NCBI RefSeq assembly: GCF_003073045.1
Contig: NC_037601.1
Coordinates: forward strand, 22,418,150 to 22,482,149
Source of the DNA: Pomacea canaliculata
Taxonomy: Eukaryota; Mollusca; Gastropoda; Architaenioglossa; Ampullariidae
DNA: 64,000 nucleotides
Direction: 5' to 3'
Shown here: piece after piece, positions 61,321 through 64,000 of the stretch
Layout: every line of letters starts with the position of its first letter
Numbering within the stretch: the first letter of the stretch is position 1
Program-made: the position numbers and the translations under genes
Notes under the pieces: model-generated
What the model was told of the DNA's origin: nothing
What the model saw: the letters and a program-made list of their open reading frames with translations, nothing else
The model's database searches: none

Positions 61321-63620
61321 GGAAATAATGCTTCAAGCGGCTCTGATGAATGCAATTTGCACGAATTGCTCAAATCACGATAAAGGAGGGTGGAGTGGTG
61401 CTTCATGCCGAGCAGCAACATCACTAGGAAACTCTGAGGATGAAAAACAGATTAATAGCAAACAAGGATAATCAGAAGGACAGGAGGTGGAGTTGGGAGG
61501 ACAATTTGACCTCGGGGTCCCAAACAAAGGGAGAGCAGCGTGAGTCAAAGGTAGTACAGGAGTCGAGGTCACCCGGGGTGGCACCTCCTGTACACAAACA
61601 TAGTGAAGTCTGCGAGAGAAACTGTCTACCAGAGTTTTTCTCTCATGAATGGCTATCACACAGTTTCTCTTGACATTTACACGATTTTTGCACATGAAAT
61701 CTCAGCCTTGCTCATGCTCTCTATTGTGTATCCTTGGCCACAGATTTTAAACCAACCGCCACTGCATTTAATAAGGAGATCACAGCTTAACCCTGTCCTG
61801 TTTAACCTTTCTTTCTTCCTTCTCTCTCTTTATTTCCTTCTCCCCCTCTCTCTTTTTAACAGTTATAGATGTACTAGGGGGATAACACCCATTACACATG
61901 TGTAAACTCCTGCAGAAGCCCTTGTAAATTTTTTGTTCAATTACTCCATTTTTGTTTTAGAAATCTTGAGTAATATCAAGCACAGCAAAGATTGTGCTGA
62001 CTATTAGTTTGATAATTTCTCGAAAAGGGATTGTTGCTTACTTTCTGTGTCGGCATGTTTGTTGCGATAAACGATTAACATTTCTAGGAAAGAAGTGTTT
62101 GACTCTTTGAATCGTCACCCTGACTTATTATGGGGCCAGTAACACTTCCTCCTAGCTTGTGAACAAAAAACCCGAAATGTGATCGGCGAAGACTTTCCAC
62201 AAGACTGGTCGCATTCAGCTCTGTACACCAGTGCTATTGGAGTGTGAGCAGGACACAGTAGGACCTCCGGTATTCCCCATGGTCGACTTCATCTCACTCT
62301 GACACTCAGTCCCACAGGAAAGTCAGCAGTGGTGTGAGGAAGGTGTGTCACGTGACTGGCCTACCCACAGTCTGACGACAGAGGTGTATCGCTATACCTG
62401 TCAAGCCACACCACCAAAGACCCTTGTGTCCACGAGGGACAAGGTGGCTATGGGATGTCAGAACATGAGAACAAAAACCGAAACCTTTCACCTGTTGTGA
62501 CGTCACTTAGGTTGGATCAGCCACCCTCCTTCCTCCAGGTTGTCGCGGCTTTCACACAACTTGCTGGTGCGAACTCAGACCCCCACGTGACACTTTAATG
62601 TACATCTGAAATGGTGATCGTTGTTTCAAACACAAAAGTTTATCCCCTCTATTAGGTGATCTAATACTCACACTAACTACAATATATCATTTCATCACCC
62701 ACTCGCTCGCCAGCTAGCAAGGGTCATTAGGACACAGGTCACGACCCCGTGCGACTGACTGGCGATGCAAGTCTGCAAAACTCGCGAAGGGGAGGGTGGG
62801 GTGGGGAGTCCTGCCCTCAGTGTCCTCACGAGATGAGTCTCAACATCAGAGTTAATGATGTTGTTTAGTAAGAGCTCCCAGCTCTCAGTGGGGGATGCGA
62901 GCCTGTAAGTGTGTTGAAGACATCGACTCACGCCTCCTGTCTGCTTTACAGGCGAACCCGAGTCAAGCAACCGCCACCAGCAAATCGCATTTGACAACAT
63001 CTCAAGGCTTCTACATCACCAAAGAAACAGTTTTCCGTTGATGTTAGACTACACTCTCTCATTTGAACATATTTTTGCACCTGAGTATGCCTTTAACAGC
63101 ACCCATACGAAAACCGGTTGAAGGGTTGAACACTAATGGCTTTTAAGAGGTAGGACATGTTTCTAATCTCTAACTTCTTCATTTTGATAAAGTCCACAGC
63201 ACTGTACCTGCCTCCCTCGTGTGAACCACTAATTATAAACAAAAAAGTAAACACCAGCTCTTAGCACACCTTACCTCGCCGAACCAGTTCTACCCAAACG
63301 CTTTTGTTATGATGAGAAACTTGAGAAACTTCTACCCAGAGCCATTAATTTTTGTTTCCTCTTTCTTTCCTGTTTTTTTTTTTCGTCTGTGTCAAGATGA
63401 ACTCTTTGAACCCAGGGAGTGGCGCCACTGTGAGTCAGGGAGGTTCCGCTGAGTTTTACAAACAACTTATTTTGGCGGATGACGACGCCCTGGTGATGAT
63501 GTGAGCAAGCTGTTGTTGTTACTACTCACCGCCCACATCGAGGCTGTGATTATAAGGCTGCGACTGAAGTTCCACATAAAGTTGTTTACTCTGCTTTTGT
63601 CAGTAGAGCGCATCAACAGT

Positions 63621-63730
63621 TGCATGTGGACAGCTGAGATGGGGTTAACAAAGGGACATCAACTGTTGTCAGCACGTGGACAGCTGAGATGGGGTTAACA
63701 AAGGGACATCAACAGCTACAAGCACGTGGA
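63621..63730. repeat. 50-base tandem repeat, about 2.2 units
   Basis: Units start at 63621, 63671 and 63721. Each has CACGTGGACAGCTGAGATGG (first unit CATGTGG) then GGTTAACAAAGGGACATCAA. The third unit is cut off after CACGTGGACGGCTG. Unit boundaries carry CACGTG and CAGCTG E-boxes, but no gene is nearby. Confidence 0.85.
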
Positions 63731-64000
63731 CGGCTGCAGTGGTCGTCTAACTCAGTTCTTTATCTCCAGACATCCAATTACTTGGACTTCTTTCTCCATC
63801 AGCGGTTTTCTCTCTTCTGTTGTTTTTTTTTTGTATCTACATAGCCTAAGTACTCGACACTCGTTTGCAAGCGGTAAACCGATCTCATGTCATTTAAATA
63901 TTGTTCACCACACTTCAGGACAAACGAGAAAAATAAACAATGATTGCAGACCAGCAGGTGGCTTGGCACCAGCCCTCACTCAGCTGTGACATTCACTTTC

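Larger units (their letters stand above)
61135..64000. other. Region upstream of the upper secreted-protein gene, to the window end
   Basis: It includes the conserved 5' flank (61201-61320) and then about 2.7 kb with no exon I can support on either strand. A pyrimidine-rich stretch lies near 61806-61860 and a 50-base tandem repeat at 63621-63730. I looked for a third copy of the secreted gene here and found none. Confidence 0.5.

Noticed and set aside
62695..63000. A 101-codon minus-strand open frame, considered as a further gene or a third secreted copy
   Set aside because: No signal peptide, no similarity to the secreted pair and no splice partners were seen.

Overview
The window reads as intron-rich animal genomic DNA. 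The GT-AG introns, abundant (CA)n microsatellites, a decayed I/Jockey-type LINE with an RNase H domain and the protein families present suggest an invertebrate, most probably a mollusc and perhaps a gastropod; that assignment is an inference from protein style. All five protein genes I can support lie on the minus strand. Exon borders were placed by hand from splice signals, reading phase and, for duplicated genes, comparison of paralogues.

Layout from low to high coordinate. (1) 3.1-18.9 kb: a 15-exon SLC7 amino-acid exchanger of the b(0,+)AT/LAT light-subunit type, about 860 residues. A normal 12-TM core is followed by a roughly 375-residue cytoplasmic tail encoded by three phase-2 exons. 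(2) 27.8-34.9 kb and 36.1-42.3 kb: two head-to-tail SLC5 sodium-coupled solute transporters (SMCT/SMVT branch). Their first twelve coding exons match in length and phase, and only the 3' ends differ. (3) 46.4-52.6 kb and 57.1-61.1 kb: a tandem pair of small secreted cysteine-rich proteins of a family I do not recognise. The lower copy has a 5'-truncated, frameshifted LINE in its fifth intron, which separates its last exon from the rest.

Between genes there are AT-rich spacers with microsatellites, minisatellites, an inverted-repeat element (56.34-56.67 kb) and diverged repeats. No RNA gene, CRISPR array or prokaryotic feature is supported.

Functionally, the SLC7 and SLC5 proteins are both plasma-membrane nutrient transporters (amino-acid exchange; Na+-coupled monocarboxylate or vitamin uptake), often epithelial in other animals. 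The secreted pair shares a 5'-flanking block, so the two copies may be co-regulated. Nothing in the sequence shows that the three groups act together. The points most worth following are the long regulated-looking tail on the SLC7 protein, its altered GSG motif, and the unidentified secreted family with its LINE-disrupted copy.
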